A DNA stretch of 64,000 nt from Candidatus Sulfurimonas baltica (GTDB lineage: Bacteria; Campylobacterota; Campylobacteria; Campylobacterales; Sulfurimonadaceae): NCBI RefSeq assembly GCF_015265455.1, contig NZ_CP054492.1:124001-188000 (forward strand), given 5' to 3'. Made by a program: the position numbers and the translations under genes. This document shows positions 44,730-54,219 of this stretch, piece by piece. The number at the start of each line of letters is the position of its first letter. Position 1 is the first letter of the stretch. Under the pieces are notes generated by a model, which made no database searches, had not been told where the DNA came from, and saw only the letters and a list, made by a program, of their open reading frames with translations.

Positions 44730-46691
44730 TTGAAAAGTTTATATAATGATAAAGAAGCAACGAATTACAAAACGGACTTAGATTTAAGAGTCTATACATC
44801 TAGACTCTTAGGAAGAGACAGTTCTCTTGTTTTACACGGAGGCGGAAATACTTCTGTAAAATCAACTGCAATAAATCTTTTTGGTGAAAGTGAAGATATA
44901 CTATACGTAAAAGGTAGTGGTTGGGATTTAGCTACTATTGAGGCTGAGGGTTTTGCCCCTGTAAAAATGGATATGCTTTTAAAAATGGCGGAGTTAAAAG
45001 AGCTTAACGACACAGATATGGTTAAGTACCAAAGAGTTGCCATGACAAACCCTCATGCTCCAAACCCCTCTGTTGAAGCTATTTTACATGCAATTATCCC
45101 TTTTAAATTTGTAGACCATACTCACACTGACGCTGTTGTGACTATTACAAATACTGAGGGTGGTGAAGATAAAATAAAAGAGCTTTACGGCGATAAGGTT
45201 CTTATTATCCCTTATATCATGCCTGGGTTTGTCCTTGCAAAACTTATTTACGATATGACCAGAGATGTAAACTGGAGCGAGTTGGAGGGAATGGTTCTTA
45301 TGAATCATGGTCTTTTTACATTTAATGATGACGCTAAGAAGTCTTATGAAAAAACTATAGAGCTGGTTGACAAGGCTGAGAAGTACTTAGCAGATAAGGG
45401 AGCTACTCTACATGTAGAAAAAGAAGAGTTACATGTAGAGCTTTTAGAGCTTGCTAAAATTAGACGAGAGGTCTCCAAGATTAAAGGTAAAGCGACTATC
45501 TCTATCTTAAATGACAGCAATGAAGCTATAAACTTCTCAAAACAAAATATAGAAAAAATTGCGACACAAGGCCCTTTAACACCAGACCATGTTATAAGAA
45601 CAAAACGAATTCCGGCTATATTGGGAGTTGATTTTGAAGTAGAATTAGAAAATTATGTACAAGATTATAAACAATACTTTGGTGATAACAAAAAGGACGA
45701 AACACTTTTAAACCCTGCACCTAATTTTGCTATCCTTAAAGATAGAGGGGCACTCTCATTTGGTGCAAATGCTAAAGAGGCAAATATAATCAAAGACATA
45801 AATGAGCACACTTTTGAAGCGATTTTAAAAGCAGAAAAACTTGGTGGCTATAAAGCCCTAAGTGCTGCAAATATTTTTGAGGTTGAGTACTGGTCACTAG
45901 AGCAGGCAAAACTAAAAGGTGGCGGAAGTGCTCCTGAGTTCAGTGGTCAGGTTGCTCTTGTAACAGGAGCTGCAAGCGGAATAGGGTTGGCAATTGCAAA
46001 GATGCTAAATGCAAGAGGTGCTGCGGTTGTGGCTCTTGATATAAATCCAGACATAGAGACAATCTTTTCAAAATCTGATGCAATCGGTGTGAAGTGTGAT
46101 TTGACATGTAGCGATGATATTCAAAATGCTGTTAGTAGAGCTGTTAAGAGTTTTGGCGGGATTGACATAGTTGTAAGCAATGCGGGCATCTTTACACCTA
46201 GTGAGAATCTTGACATGTTAAGCGATGAGAATTGGCAAAGAAGCATGGACATTAACCTAACGTCACACCAAAAACTTATCAAATATACTGCTCCATTTTT
46301 AAAACTTGGAGTCAACGCTTCTATAGTGATGGTCGCTTCTAAAAACTTTCCTGCTCCAGGAAAAGGTGCGGCAGCTTACTCTGTTGCAAAAGCTGGACAG
46401 ACTCAGCTGGCTAGAATAGCAGCACTTGAACTCGGTGAATTTGGGGTAAGAGTAAACACTCTGCACCCACATGCAGTGTTTGATACAGCAATCTGGACTG
46501 ATGATGTTTTGGCAAATCGTGCAAAAGCTTATGGAATGAGTGTTGAAGAGTATAAAACCAACAATATTCTTAAGACAGAGATAAAGTCAGAAAACGTAGC
46601 AGAATTAGTATGCGCAATGGCAGGAAAGCCGTTTGCAAAAACTACCGGCTCTCAAGTTGCAATAGATGGCGGAAGCGATAGAATAATTTAG
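44730..46691 (+). CDS. Bifunctional class II aldolase/short-chain dehydrogenase
   Basis: 653 residues from TTG, 10 nt after AAGG. Residues 1-395: class II sugar-phosphate aldolase with SLVLHGGGNTSVKS, zinc ligands in DHTHTDAV and MNHGLFTF. Residues 405-653: SDR with VTGAASGIGLAIAK and active-site AAYSVAKAGQ (YxxxK), ending DGGSDRII. The fusion matches the rhamnulose-1-P aldolase/alcohol dehydrogenase type (RhaEW/YuxG-like). Expected to cut a ketose-1-P into DHAP and an aldehyde and oxidise or reduce the aldehyde. No rhamnose genes lie nearby, while mtnK and mtnA do. Confidence 0.9.
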   Translation: MKSLYNDKEATNYKTDLDLRVYTSRLLGRDSSLVLHGGGNTSVKSTAINLFGESEDILYVKGSGWDLATIEAEGFAPVKMDMLLKMAELKELNDTDMVKYQRVAMTNPHAPNPSVEAILHAIIPFKFVDHTHTDAVVTITNTEGGEDKIKELYGDKVLIIPYIMPGFVLAKLIYDMTRDVNWSELEGMVLMNHGLFTFNDDAKKSYEKTIELVDKAEKYLADKGATLHVEKEELHVELLELAKIRREVSKIKGKATISILNDSNEAINFSKQNIEKIATQGPLTPDHVIRTKRIPAILGVDFEVELENYVQDYKQYFGDNKKDETLLNPAPNFAILKDRGALSFGANAKEANIIKDINEHTFEAILKAEKLGGYKALSAANIFEVEYWSLEQAKLKGGGSAPEFSGQVALVTGAASGIGLAIAKMLNARGAAVVALDINPDIETIFSKSDAIGVKCDLTCSDDIQNAVSRAVKSFGGIDIVVSNAGIFTPSENLDMLSDENWQRSMDINLTSHQKLIKYTAPFLKLGVNASIVMVASKNFPAPGKGAAAYSVAKAGQTQLARIAALELGEFGVRVNTLHPHAVFDTAIWTDDVLANRAKAYGMSVEEYKTNNILKTEIKSENVAELVCAMAGKPFAKTTGSQVAIDGGSDRII

Positions 46692-46698
46692 TTGAACT

Positions 46699-46798
46699 CT
46701 CTGAATAATTAGCAATTAGACTCTGAATCAAGTTCAGAGTGACGGAATTATCGTCATTCCAAGCTTGACTTGGAATCTAGTTTATGAATTAATCAGAG
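46699..46798. repeat. 100-bp twin-hairpin interspersed repeat, copy 3
   Basis: Exactly 100 bp between CTCTGA and TCAGAG, as in copy 1. First hairpin carries ACTCTGAA/TTCAGAGT; the centre and the second half are identical to copy 1, including the flanking GGTCTC. Lies between convergent genes. Confidence 0.85.
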
Positions 46799-46805
46799 GT
46801 CTCTG

Positions 46806-47075
46806 TTACATCTTCTCTGAGAGGTGGGTCATCAGAAGCAGTTGACCCATTCCTTCAAAGAACTTATTAGCACCCATCTCCTTAGCCTCTAAAGCCTTTT
46901 GGAGGGCTGTTAAGAAAACTAGTTGTGATTCGTCCGAAGCTCCCATAAAAGTCTCTATAATATAGTTAAATGAAAGTGTATGAACTTCTCCGTTAACATC
47001 AAAGTCTATCTCCGAGAAAATATCAATACCTTCCTCAGTCAATATCTGCTTGCATTGTTGTTGTATTTTATTCAT
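46806..47075 (-). CDS. Small hypothetical protein coupled to the AGCS symporter
   Basis: 89 residues, acidic, helical, no signal peptide or cysteine-rich motif (one Cys at 8). Its ATG overlaps the stop of the symporter gene by 4 nt, so it is translated with it and could regulate or accompany the transporter. The family is not recognised. Confidence 0.7.
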   Translation of the reverse strand: MNKIQQQCKQILTEEGIDIFSEIDFDVNGEVHTLSFNYIIETFMGASDESQLVFLTALQKALEAKEMGANKFFEGMGQLLLMTHLSEKM

Positions 47076-48517
47076 CTTATCGCCTCTACGTCTAGCTCAC
47101 CGCTTTTTAGTTTTACTAGATAATCCTCTAATTGTTTTTTAACATCGCCACTTAGAATAAAGAGTCCTAGTATATTCGGCACCGCCATAGTAAGCATAAG
47201 CATAAAACTAAAATCTACCATTATTCCTGTGCTTACAACAGTAGCAATCACCGATAGAGATAGAAACATTATTTTATAAACAACCGAAAATTTAGAGCCA
47301 AAAATATAAACCCAAGCTCGCTCGCCGTAGTAAGACCAAGATATCATTGTAGAAAAAGCAAAAAGAAATATACTTACGGATAAAACAGTCGGAAACCACG
47401 ATAACACAGTTCCATAAGCTGCACTTGTAAGAGCTGCTCCCTCTTTTGCTGCAATAAGAGATGCATGCGCACCGTCCGGCTCATAAACACCAGTAATAAT
47501 GATAACTAAAGCAGTCATTGTGCATATAACAACTGTGTCAATAAAAGGTTCGTAAAGTGCAACAAAGCCTTGTCTTACAGGGTATTTTGTTAGTACAGGG
47601 GCATGTGCAACAGGGGATGAGCCAAGCCCAGCCTCACTTGAAAAAACAGCCCTCTGAAAACCTTGTATCAATGCTCCAAGCATACCGCCATAAATAGCAC
47701 TTGTACTAAATGCTTCAGTAAATATTAGAACAAAGGCATCATCAATTTTGTCATAAAATGAACCTAAAATCCATATTGATGCACTAAGATATATAACAAC
47801 CATAACTGGGACAAGTCTCTCTGTTATAGCAGAAATTCTTGTTATTCCACCAATGATAACTGCACCTGCTAAAGTTGCAATGATAAATCCAAATACTAAC
47901 GGGTTTTCTGCAAAATATGGAACTTCATGTGAAATAGCGCTATAAGCTTGGGATACTTGGAAGATATTACCTCCTCCAATTGCTCCACCAATCATTAAAA
48001 ATGCAAACATTACAGCTAAAATTTTGCCAAAGCTGACATACCCTTTCTTTGCAAGACCCTTTGAGAGATACTCCATGGCACCACCCATAACAGTACCATC
48101 TTTTAAAAATTCTCTATATTGAATAGAGAGGGTGACCTCTGTGAATTTTAGGCTCATACCTAAAAAACCGGCAATTATCATCCAAAAAGTAGCTCCAGGC
48201 CCTCCAATAGATACAGCAAGAGCAACTCCCGCAATATTGCCAAGTCCAACCGTTGCACTTAGAGCAGTTGTTAAAGCTGCAAAAGGAGATATTTGTCCTA
48301 CATCATCTATTGTTTTGTACTTTCCCCTTAGTATGTTAAAAGAGTGACTGAACGCTCTTATATTTATGAATTTTGTAACAAATGTAAGATAAATACCACC
48401 AGAAATAAGCCAAGCAACTAAAAAAGGAAAATTTACACCATCAACTGTTCCAAAAAGTATGTCAAAAAATAAAAATGCCTCTAAAAAAGAGTTAATGCTA
48501 ATAAAAATTTCACTCAA
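47072..48517 (-). CDS. Alanine/glycine:cation symporter (AGCS)
   Basis: 481 residues, about eleven membrane helices. AGCS signatures: FAALTTALSATVGLGNIAGVALA, GPGATFWMIIAGFLGMSLKFTEV, GLGSSPVAHAP and MISWSYYGERAWVYIFG. Sodium- or proton-coupled uptake of alanine or glycine. It starts the two-gene unit that ends in repeat copy 3 and is divergent from the tRNA cluster. Confidence 0.94.
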   Translation of the reverse strand: MSEIFISINSFLEAFLFFDILFGTVDGVNFPFLVAWLISGGIYLTFVTKFINIRAFSHSFNILRGKYKTIDDVGQISPFAALTTALSATVGLGNIAGVALAVSIGGPGATFWMIIAGFLGMSLKFTEVTLSIQYREFLKDGTVMGGAMEYLSKGLAKKGYVSFGKILAVMFAFLMIGGAIGGGNIFQVSQAYSAISHEVPYFAENPLVFGFIIATLAGAVIIGGITRISAITERLVPVMVVIYLSASIWILGSFYDKIDDAFVLIFTEAFSTSAIYGGMLGALIQGFQRAVFSSEAGLGSSPVAHAPVLTKYPVRQGFVALYEPFIDTVVICTMTALVIIITGVYEPDGAHASLIAAKEGAALTSAAYGTVLSWFPTVLSVSIFLFAFSTMISWSYYGERAWVYIFGSKFSVVYKIMFLSLSVIATVVSTGIMVDFSFMLMLTMAVPNILGLFILSGDVKKQLEDYLVKLKSGELDVEAIR

Positions 48518-48617
48518 ATACTACCCCTAAAAACTATTTAAAAGTATTGTAACAAACTAATCTTAATCTCATTTTGTGTCAATAGTAACAAAGTTTACTG
48601 ATTGTAGTAGATAACTA

Positions 48618-48646
48618 TTGACATTTGAAAATTTATTGACTATAAT
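48618..48646 (+). promoter_or_regulatory. Perfect sigma-70 promoter of the tRNA cluster
   Basis: TTGACA (48618-48623) and TATAAT (48641-48646), both consensus, spaced by exactly 17 bp. It is 44 bp before the first tRNA. A full -35 box is rare elsewhere in this window, consistent with a very strong stable-RNA promoter. Confidence 0.85.
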
Positions 48647-48689
48647 TTCGCCTCATTAACCAGCTGTATGGTCGGTTTTTGTAATAGGT

Positions 48690-48767
48690 CGGGGTGTAGC
48701 TCAGTATGGTTAGAGTACCTGGTTTGGGACCAGGGGGCCGAAGGTTCGAGTCCTTTCACCCCGACCA
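48690..48767 (+). tRNA. tRNA-Pro (TGG)
   Basis: Acceptor CGGGGTG / CACCCCG, anticodon loop TTTGGGA in stem CTGG/CCAG, T-arm GGTTCGAGTCC, encoded CCA at 48765-48767. Confidence 0.93.
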
Positions 48768-48789
48768 CCTTTTTTTATATTTACTGCAT

Positions 48790-48867
48790 GGTGGGATTAG
48801 CTCAGTTGGTTAGAGCACTGGTTTGTGGTGCCGGGGGTCGCGGGTTCGAATCCCGTATCCCACCCCA
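48790..48867 (+). tRNA. tRNA-His (GTG)
   Basis: Acceptor GTGGGAT / ATCCCAC with the extra 5' G (48790) facing C73, characteristic of histidine tRNA. Anticodon GTG in loop TTTGTGG. CCA is encoded. Confidence 0.93.
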
Positions 48868-48911
48868 TAAAATAAATATAAAAAATAAAAATTAATTAAT
48901 AAATTATTGTG

Positions 48912-48988
48912 GCGTTCGTGGCTCAACTGGATAGAGTTTCGGACTTCGGATCCGACGGTTATAGGTTCGAATCCTATCGGGCGCACCA
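48912..48988 (+). tRNA. tRNA-Arg (TCG)
   Basis: Acceptor GCGTTCG pairs with CGGGCGC using two G-U pairs. Anticodon stem TCGGA/TCCGA with loop CTTCGGA gives TCG. T-arm AGGTTCGAATCCT, CCA encoded. Confidence 0.92.
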
Positions 48989-49003
48989 TGTTTTTATATG
49001 TAT

Positions 49004-49080
<77 letters not shown>

Positions 49081-49132
49081 CTTTTCTTTTTATTTAAGAA
49101 TAGAAAGATATAATGTCGAACACAAATCACAT

Positions 49133-49217
49133 GCGGATGTGGTGAAATTGGTATACACGCCAGACTTAGGATCTGGTGCCGCAAGGCGTGGAGGTTCAAG
49201 TCCTCTCATCCGCACCA
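49133..49217 (+). tRNA. tRNA-Leu (TAG), last of the cluster
   Basis: Class II tRNA with acceptor GCGGATG / CATCCGC, stem CCAGA/TCTGG with loop CTTAGGA (anticodon TAG), long variable arm TGCCGCAAGGCGT, CCA encoded. A small hairpin TACCTA-AAA-TAGGTA (49218-49232) follows and may end the transcript. Leucine tRNA ends are common integration sites, and accessory DNA begins right after it. Confidence 0.93.
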
Positions 49218-50211
49218 TACCTAAAATAGGTACTTTCAAAGACTTTCTACTAAAATTTAAGAAAACTCAAAAACCTCTTTTTTACTACAATTTAACTACA
49301 AACACTCAAACTTAAAATTAAATTCTTTTTTCAATTAAGTTGAAAAATTAAGCTTAATAAACCATTACACACTACTAAAAAAAATTAATGAAAACTTTTG
49401 CAAGAATTTGAAAGATATTGTTGAGAAATACAATAGTGCTTTGTTCTATAATCGTGTATTTCTCTTTATTAACTTTCCTCAACAATAGTAGTAGTATTAC
49501 CCAGTTTAAATTATTTAGCGGGGTACCAAGTGTTTTTGCATTCCCAATTGCAGCAATATTTATATATTGTGCGGTTAGCCTCTTGGCTTCCCGCTGAGTA
49601 ATTTTCATAGGAATACTTGGTACCTGTTCCCAACTCAATCAATTATCAATGTTAAAAATAAAATGATAGGCGTATTATCAAGCGTCTGATGAAGTAAATA
49701 TACTGTTATGTGTAATAGCATAGTTAAAAAGCATAATGAGTACCTAGTATATTGAAAAAATAGTAGAAATTGATATAGTCGCGGCTGCTCTCACATGGAA
49801 ACAAAAAGGGGGATCGATTACACGCGAGTTAGTAGCGCTGTGGATGATACTATGCTCTCATCACCTTCTCATACCAAGACCTAAATCTAAACTATCACAT
49901 ATAGACAAGGAACAAGCTGTACAGCACAACCGACAGTTGCATGGTATGCTCTTGCTGAGCGTGTAAAAGGCGAAGAGGCTATTCGATAACTGATCGAAAC
50001 GATGGAATTATAACATATATCGTATATATGTAAAAATCAAGAGCAGATAGGTCTGCCAAATTTTTTGGCATGCTTTAAGCCCTAACTACAGCCTCTCCTC
50101 CTTACTCACTCTAGAATTATTGGGTTTTATAGATAAATTTAGGAACTATATTATCAAAAAATATTTCTTTGTTAGTATTTGGCATATAACTTTTAGTATT
50201 GAACATCAATT
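49218..50211. other. Non-coding or decayed DNA at the tRNA-Leu/accessory border
   Basis: About 1 kb without a convincing gene. It holds a perfect 10-bp inverted repeat GGTACCAAGT/ACTTGGTACC (49522-49531 and 49615-49624) and a 7-bp hairpin TGCCAAA/TTTGGCA at 50054-50070, near the 3' end of the KAP gene. Around 49770-50010 short protein-like stretches in shifting frames (AQPTVAWYALAERVKGEEAIR then a stop) suggest a decayed gene. No integrase and no repeated tRNA end was found. Confidence 0.5.
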
Positions 50212-52314
50212 TTAATCAAAGCTAAACCTCATAACAAATGTTTTATATCTTTCAATTATTTTAGGATGAATACCAGTAACTGTTTCGCATTTAGAATCAA
50301 ATCCAACCTCTTTAATTATATTTTGCCAGAATTTATCTTTAAGTAATTCATCATCATCTAATTTAGTAAATAAGATAACCAAGAAACAAACTATAATTTC
50401 ATAATGCGAATGAAATTCTTCACTGTAAGGAGGCATATCTGCATGTGATTTTATTATTCTATAAATGTTGACAAAACGCTTAATTGTCCTAGGTGTGTCA
50501 CCAACAAAATTCACAACTTTAGATATAAATAATAATTCAGCTTTTGTAATTTCTAGCCGCGTGACCTCTTGATTTTTACTATCTGGTGAGCCTTCCACAC
50601 CTGCTGAGTCTTGTTCCACACCTGCTGAGTCTTGTTCCACACCTGCTGAGTCTTGCTGTAGTAAAGAATCTAACAAATTCTTTTTATCTTGAGTATCCAT
50701 ATTTTTAAGCTTAAATGGTATTTGAAAAATCTTTTCTAAATATTCTGAAGGAGCGATTTTATTGTTGCCTGTTGCTGAATTTGATATTAAACTATTAGAA
50801 ACCCATTTTGGGTCTACTCCAACAACAACAACAAATAAATCAAAAGCTAGTATTAAATGTATTGCTTCAAGCACTTGCATAACCATTTCTGGTTGACATC
50901 TATCTAAATCATCTATATACAAAATAATACGATCTATCTTATATTCAGATTCCTCATTGCTATTTGTTAGATGACTCGTTAATGCCTCAAAATCATTTCT
51001 GATTGTTGAAATTACTCCAAGATGTTTTGCATAATCATCACTTTCAAACCTTTGAGAAATAAATGAAGCAAGACGTTTCCCTGATTTAATATCTTCTATC
51101 TCTTTCTCAATATATTCAATATTTTTAGATTCATCAAAGATATCATTCTGAATATTTATAATACGTAAATTTAGAGAGCTAATTTGGCTAAGTAAACCTT
51201 TTTCTTCTTCAGTATTCTGTTGTATAACAGATTCTTCATACGAGTCCCAATGATCTATAATTTTTTTTAATGGAGTTATTTTTTCTCTTACTGTAGATAT
51301 TTTTTTAGCTATTAGAAGAATTACTGGTAAAGATGGAGTAAGTATTGATAATAGCCAATTATTAATTTCATTATAATATATAATAAAAGGAATAAGAATT
51401 ATCAAAAATATCCAAAAATATATTGATTTATATAATAAACTCCATACTTGCTTAAGGAGTGTTCCAATTTTTTTAGCATCAACATAAGCTTTATGTATAT
51501 CTTTAAAACTCTTAAAGCCTAAAGTGTCATCATTAGAAAAAATATCTATTCGTTCTTTAACACTAGGTATTTGTAATATTTTTGTAGAAGTATTTTTTAA
51601 TTTAGCTATTTGTCCTTCTAAATTTTCTTTAGTACCTGCTATTTTTTCAAGTTCTTTTTCATTAATTTTTTTAGTATCTTCTAACTCTTGCTTTTGACTC
51701 TTTTTTTCATTAATATGTTCTTTTACTGATTCAAGTTTTGAGTAAAGTGTTTTGTAGTCTTTTTTGTCTGAACCTGATATATATATATTCAAATCATGAA
51801 AAATTTTATTGACTAAACTTGCCCATAAATTTGAGTCAGAATAGTGCCATGCATTAAATTTTATAGGCACAATATGTTTACAGTATACACTCTCTTCAGA
51901 ACTGCTCAAATAATTGATCTGATCTTCTAATTTATGCATAAAGAAACTTTTTCCACTACCCCAACGGCCGAATAAACCTATTGCCAATGGTAAGGGAGTT
52001 TTGTTATAAGCAATTACTTTAGCTAATGCTTTAACATCAGAACCGATAGAGAGTTCGTCATCAATTTTAAATTCTTGATCACTAGAAACTCTTGCAATAA
52101 TTGTCCCATCATTTCTATGTACTGCATATATATCAATAGATTTTTTTGTATTTTCTTGAATACTGTTAGTAATAGTATTTTCGCTAATAACAGCTTTAGT
52201 TTTATTGTCAATATTCTGAGCATTAACATGGCTCTTTACTTCTCGTAATGTAATAAAATTTGTAGCATATTTTTTAATTGCAGCTATAGGGTCATTATCC
52301 ATAGCATCAATCAT
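50212..52314 (-). CDS. KAP-family P-loop NTPase (N-terminus uncertain)
   Basis: 700 residues from ATG 52314. Walker A GLFGRWGSGKS at 113-123, coiled coil 175-240, a membrane hairpin at about 292-338 inside the NTPase domain, and Walker B IILYIDDLDRCQPEMV near 462. This is the KAP layout, whose members include the phage-exclusion protein PifA; an anti-phage role is possible but unproven. The open frame continues upstream of the ATG (ERLKKRAIRNAENDIEKLNRAN) to a stop near 52431 with no start codon, so the true 5' end may be broken or shifted. An IS21 element lies about 140 bp upstream. Contains a 21-bp triple repeat. Confidence 0.8.
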   Translation of the reverse strand: MIDAMDNDPIAAIKKYATNFITLREVKSHVNAQNIDNKTKAVISENTITNSIQENTKKSIDIYAVHRNDGTIIARVSSDQEFKIDDELSIGSDVKALAKVIAYNKTPLPLAIGLFGRWGSGKSFFMHKLEDQINYLSSSEESVYCKHIVPIKFNAWHYSDSNLWASLVNKIFHDLNIYISGSDKKDYKTLYSKLESVKEHINEKKSQKQELEDTKKINEKELEKIAGTKENLEGQIAKLKNTSTKILQIPSVKERIDIFSNDDTLGFKSFKDIHKAYVDAKKIGTLLKQVWSLLYKSIYFWIFLIILIPFIIYYNEINNWLLSILTPSLPVILLIAKKISTVREKITPLKKIIDHWDSYEESVIQQNTEEEKGLLSQISSLNLRIINIQNDIFDESKNIEYIEKEIEDIKSGKRLASFISQRFESDDYAKHLGVISTIRNDFEALTSHLTNSNEESEYKIDRIILYIDDLDRCQPEMVMQVLEAIHLILAFDLFVVVVGVDPKWVSNSLISNSATGNNKIAPSEYLEKIFQIPFKLKNMDTQDKKNLLDSLLQQDSAGVEQDSAGVEQDSAGVEGSPDSKNQEVTRLEITKAELLFISKVVNFVGDTPRTIKRFVNIYRIIKSHADMPPYSEEFHSHYEIIVCFLVILFTKLDDDELLKDKFWQNIIKEVGFDSKCETVTGIHPKIIERYKTFVMRFSFD
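50593..50655 (-). repeat. 21-bp tandem repeat, three perfect copies, inside the KAP gene
   Basis: Unit TTCCACACCTGCTGAGTCTT plus G on the + strand, repeated exactly three times. Encodes Glu-Gln-Asp-Ser-Ala-Gly-Val units in the protein. Unit length is a multiple of three, so slippage changes length, not frame. Confidence 0.9.
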
Positions 52315-52647
52315 CTCTTTGCCAATAGGGCTATAAGAAACAATAGGATTAGCCCTATTTAGTTTTTCTATATCATTTTCTGCATTTCTAATAGCACGCT
52401 TTTTTAATCTTTCATCTGCTTTTTTACTTAGAAATTATGGATAAAAATCACACTTATGCAAAAAACGGAGCAAATCGGACACCAATGCCGTTTTAGTTCG
52501 GACACCCGTGCCGGTTCTAATCGGACAGTGATGCCGGAAATGATTCGGACACTTTTGGATAAAAAACGCGATTTTAGAATCGTTTAAGAAAGAGATATTT
52601 TCTAAATTTAAATACACTGATTGTAAATGATTTTACAAGGGTGTTAA

Positions 52648-54204
52648 ATGAGGATAATATCAATGAAACAAGTTCGAGATGTACTGCAACTTCATAGTGT
52701 TATGAATTTGTCTTTGCGGAGAATTGAAGGTGCTACAAGAGTAGCTAAAAGTACAATATCCGATTACATAAAAAGATTTAAAACCTCTGGTCTGAGTATT
52801 GAGCAAATCAATATTTTAGACGATGACTCACTAAGATTAAAATTATTTCCTGAACACTCATCTGTTATAGTCTCTCGTAGAGCAATGCCAGACATGAACT
52901 ATCTCCACAAAGAGATGAAACTCCGCAAAAAAACTAAGGTGACACTCCAACTTCTTTGGGAAGAGTATAAGGTAGACAACCCTGATGGATACGAATATAC
53001 ACAGTTTCGTTTATACTACAGCAGATTTAAACGAACACTTAACCCATCAATGCGTCAAACCCATTTAGCGGGCGAAAAAGTCTTTGTGGATTATAGTGGC
53101 TTAACGATGCCAATTTATAATCAAAGAACCGGCGAAGTCGAAAAAGCACAGATATTTGTAGCTGTATTGGGAGCGAGTGGATATACATTTGTACATGCAA
53201 CACCAAGTCAAACACAAGAGGATTTTATTTATTCACATGTAATGTGTTATAGCTTTTATGGTGGTATACCAAGAGTTATAGTTCCAGACAATCTCAAGTC
53301 AGCCATTATCTCCAATAATAAAAATGGAATAGTCGTCAATGAAAGTTATGCTGATTTAAATAGACACTATTCCATCGCTGTTGAACCGGCACGACCTCGT
53401 AAACCAAAAGACAAGCCTAAAGCAGAACAAGGTGTTCAAGCTATACAGCGCTACATATTAGCAAGATTTCGCCATCACAAATTCTTTAGTGTAGACGAAC
53501 TAAACCAAGCCCTTGCTCCACTTCTTGATAGATATAATGATAAAGTTATCAAGCATCTGCAAAAAAGCCGTACTGAGCTATTTGAAGAACTTGATAAGCC
53601 ATATTTAAATCCACTCCCTATGAACAGATATGTTTATAAGCAGTTTAAAATCGCTCGTGTCAATCAAGACTACCACATAACTTTAGAAAAGTGCAATTAC
53701 TCCGTACCCTTTAAATACATAAAAGAAGAAGTTGAAGTGAGATATTCAACTCAGAGTGTTTATATCTATCATAAACATAAACTCATAGCCACACATCCAA
53801 GACTCAGGAGGATTGGGGAGAGTTCAACACTTCATGAGCATATGCCAAATGACCATCAATACATCAATGAGAAGATGAACCCAGATAGACTCCGCTCATG
53901 GGCTAAAAATATCGGTGAATTCTCAAGTGTGTTTGTAGAAGATGCGTTTGAAGAAGTGCAACACAATCCTCAAGCGTACAGAAAAATATCTGCTGTACTC
54001 TCACTAGCTCGCATCTATGGAAAAACAGAACTAGAATTAGCGCTTATGTACGCAGTAAGAATGAGAACTGTCACAACCAAGTCTATTAAGTCCATACTTG
54101 ATAAAAAACTCTATCTTGCAAAGAGTGCCAACAACACAATTCCTCCTAAACAATCACTCTTTGATACACACACTAATATCCGCGGTGCGGATGAATATAA
54201 ATAA
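52648..54204 (+). CDS. istA: IS21 transposase IstA
   Basis: 518 residues. N-terminal helix-turn-helix (LSLRRIEGATRVAKSTISDYI), then an rve-type DDE core: GEKVFVDYSGLTMPIY (first Asp), PRVIVPDNLKSAI (second Asp) and the Glu in KAEQGVQAIQRYI. The C-terminal region (EKCNYSVPFKYIKEEVEVRYS) is the usual DNA-binding beta domain. Appears intact. IstB follows after 15 nt. Confidence 0.95.
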   Translation: MRIISMKQVRDVLQLHSVMNLSLRRIEGATRVAKSTISDYIKRFKTSGLSIEQINILDDDSLRLKLFPEHSSVIVSRRAMPDMNYLHKEMKLRKKTKVTLQLLWEEYKVDNPDGYEYTQFRLYYSRFKRTLNPSMRQTHLAGEKVFVDYSGLTMPIYNQRTGEVEKAQIFVAVLGASGYTFVHATPSQTQEDFIYSHVMCYSFYGGIPRVIVPDNLKSAIISNNKNGIVVNESYADLNRHYSIAVEPARPRKPKDKPKAEQGVQAIQRYILARFRHHKFFSVDELNQALAPLLDRYNDKVIKHLQKSRTELFEELDKPYLNPLPMNRYVYKQFKIARVNQDYHITLEKCNYSVPFKYIKEEVEVRYSTQSVYIYHKHKLIATHPRLRRIGESSTLHEHMPNDHQYINEKMNPDRLRSWAKNIGEFSSVFVEDAFEEVQHNPQAYRKISAVLSLARIYGKTELELALMYAVRMRTVTTKSIKSILDKKLYLAKSANNTIPPKQSLFDTHTNIRGADEYK

Positions 54205-54219
54205 AAAAGGAAAAATACA

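Noticed and set aside
49375-49638. 87-codon frame on the - strand in the decayed border region
   Set aside because: No family motif, AT-rich low-complexity C-terminus and no ribosome site; more likely chance or a remnant.
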